From Henningerozyma blattae CBS 6284 (Eukaryota > Ascomycota > Saccharomycetes > Saccharomycetales > Saccharomycetaceae): a DNA stretch of 64,000 nt. The notes under the pieces were generated by a model. The model was not told where the DNA came from and searched no databases. It saw only the letters and a program-made list of their open reading frames with translations. The translations under genes were made by a program, and so were the position numbers. The stretch is taken from assembly GCF_000315915.1 (NCBI RefSeq), contig NC_020188.1, forward strand, positions 265,501-329,500. The letters run 5' to 3'. The first letter of the stretch is position 1, and the number at the start of each line of letters is the position of its first letter. Below are positions 63,034 to 64,000 of the stretch, in pieces.

Positions 63034-64000
63034 CTATTCTAAGTAACGATAAGATGTTAAAATCATCGCTTTATAAGGTAATCTACCAGGGACTGGTAAA
63101 AGAATACGAACTTTCCTTTTTTCTCATTCACTTCCATCACTAGGCCAAAGCCTAGAATATTAGCTTTTTCCACTTCATTACCTGATGCATTCTTTGGCAC
63201 ATACGTTATGGCTACAATGGCATGTTGGATATTATTTGACGTTATTTCAACTGCTTTAAGAGTTAATTGAGAAGTCTTGTCATTATTCTGCCAATCTTGT
63301 TCCATGTTACTCATAGGCTTCCACATAGTTATGTCTTCGTAATCTACACCAATAGCGTAGGGGCTTAAAACAATTTGAGGAGTACCATAAAAATATTCTC
63401 TTATTGCATCACGTTGCTGTGATCTCTTAAAGACATCATCTACCTTAACAACACCATCAAGAATTGGTGCCCTCAATACAAAGTTTCCGATCAATGGTTG
63501 TAGATGAGTTTTCATATTTTTCCAAATTTGGTCATTTTCATCTTCACACAATACAATTAAGATATTAACGTTAAATTCTTTAACAATGTGCTTTAACTCA
63601 ATAAAATCATCATCAAATACACTTAATGGAGGTGAGTCTATTATAGTACCTGATCTGCATACCAGAGAATCTTCTTCCAATCTGTTTCTCACATCATTGG
63701 CTAATTGGGTAATTACATTCATATAAAGTTTTCTGTTTTCAGAAACATTTTCCAATCCAAAATTTCTTACTAGTGGTTGTTTACTGTGTAATGCAGTAGC
63801 ACCGCTTGTCATACTCTGTCCCCAAGTTGCACTTTGAGCGTCCAATATATCTGATATAGGCGTTGCTGTTAGACAACCTGGCATTGATAATATACCATCC
63901 TGAGGATTTGTGTTAACATAAAGTGGTTGATATGGTTTAGATTTTATGGCATATGATGCTAATGTTCTACACAGTGATGTCTTCCCAGAACTAGATTTTC
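63034..64000 (-). CDS. CLP1: Pre-mRNA cleavage factor IA subunit Clp1, 5' end outside the window, frameshifted near the end
   Basis: Homologue of S. cerevisiae Clp1 (YOR250C), the ATP-binding subunit of cleavage factor IA that bridges Pcf11 in mRNA 3'-end formation. The frame runs in from beyond 64000 with the Walker A region SSGKTSLCRTLASYA, then YQPLYVNTNPQDG, PGCLTATPISDILDAQ, DDVFKRSQQRDAIREYFYG and LSPYAIGVDYEDITMWKP. After VNEKKGK the frame goes wrong and stops at 63063. One base back, the sequence reads RILLPVPGRLPYKAMILTSY and ends RYLE with a stop at 63034-63036, nearly identical to the S. cerevisiae C-terminus. One base appears missing in the A-run at 63117-63122 (minus strand AAAAAAGG). 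Confidence 0.93.

Overview
The window is a nuclear chromosome segment of a budding yeast of the Saccharomycetaceae. It is AT-rich (roughly one third G+C), genes are uninterrupted, and nearly every protein matches a named Saccharomyces cerevisiae protein at high similarity. I count 34 confident protein-coding genes, one gene assigned mainly from position (RFM1) and one weak small-ORF candidate. I saw no tRNA, rRNA, transposon, LTR or CRISPR array.

Gene order is a mosaic of two S. cerevisiae sister regions. From 1 to about 40 kb, homologues from chromosome XIII (YMR226C down to YMR208W) interleave with homologues from chromosome XV (YOR288C down to YOR262W). From about 41 kb, XV genes (YOR260W, YOR259C) interleave with chromosome XVI genes (YPL172C, 175W, 176C, 157W, 162C, 163C, 164C), and the window ends with YOR249C and YOR250C. 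Up to MLH3, genes called C in S. cerevisiae lie on + and genes called W on -. The last two genes (APC5, CLP1) break this rule, so a rearrangement boundary lies near 60.6 kb. Many S. cerevisiae neighbours are missing (for example MRPL44, HUA2, FSH3, HEM4, CAF20, SCJ1, CEF1, EFR3, YTM1, VPH1, RPN8). Intergenic gaps of 1 to 1.7 kb occur where some of them would be expected. This fits a post-genome-duplication yeast that lost a different half of its duplicates than S. cerevisiae did, such as the Vanderwaltozyma/Tetrapisispora group. The clade is an inference.

Layout: 0-9.7 kb TMA29 end, MPD1, RRP36, RDL1, a YOR283W-type phosphatase, MRE11, PLP2; 10-20 kb UBP8, FSH2, RFM1, GUA1, SKY1; 21-30 kb GAS3, RIM20, MOD5, YMR210W lipase; 30-41 kb TPO4, FSF1, ERG12, PAC1, HRK1, GPN2; 41-51 kb COX10, GCD1, RPT4, SPT14, TRE1/2; 51-64 kb TGS1, YPL162C, SVS1, MLH3, APC5, CLP1. 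These are housekeeping genes that do not form one pathway. Several regulatory links can be read from promoters: PAC/RRPE elements before RRP36 and GUA1, a proteasome (PACE) element before RPT4, an SBF-type palindrome before SVS1, and a cluster of Tbf1-type motifs between GUA1 and SKY1.

The points most worth checking are two single-base frameshifts in A-runs followed by GG. They cut off the otherwise intact C-terminal ends of MPD1 (ER retention signal) and CLP1. Others are a GC-rich island over the diverged 5' half of PAC1, conserved dual start codons in MOD5, long inverted repeats upstream of TPO4 and SVS1, and an intron-like remnant where MRPL44 would be expected. I found no clearly undescribed multi-gene system.
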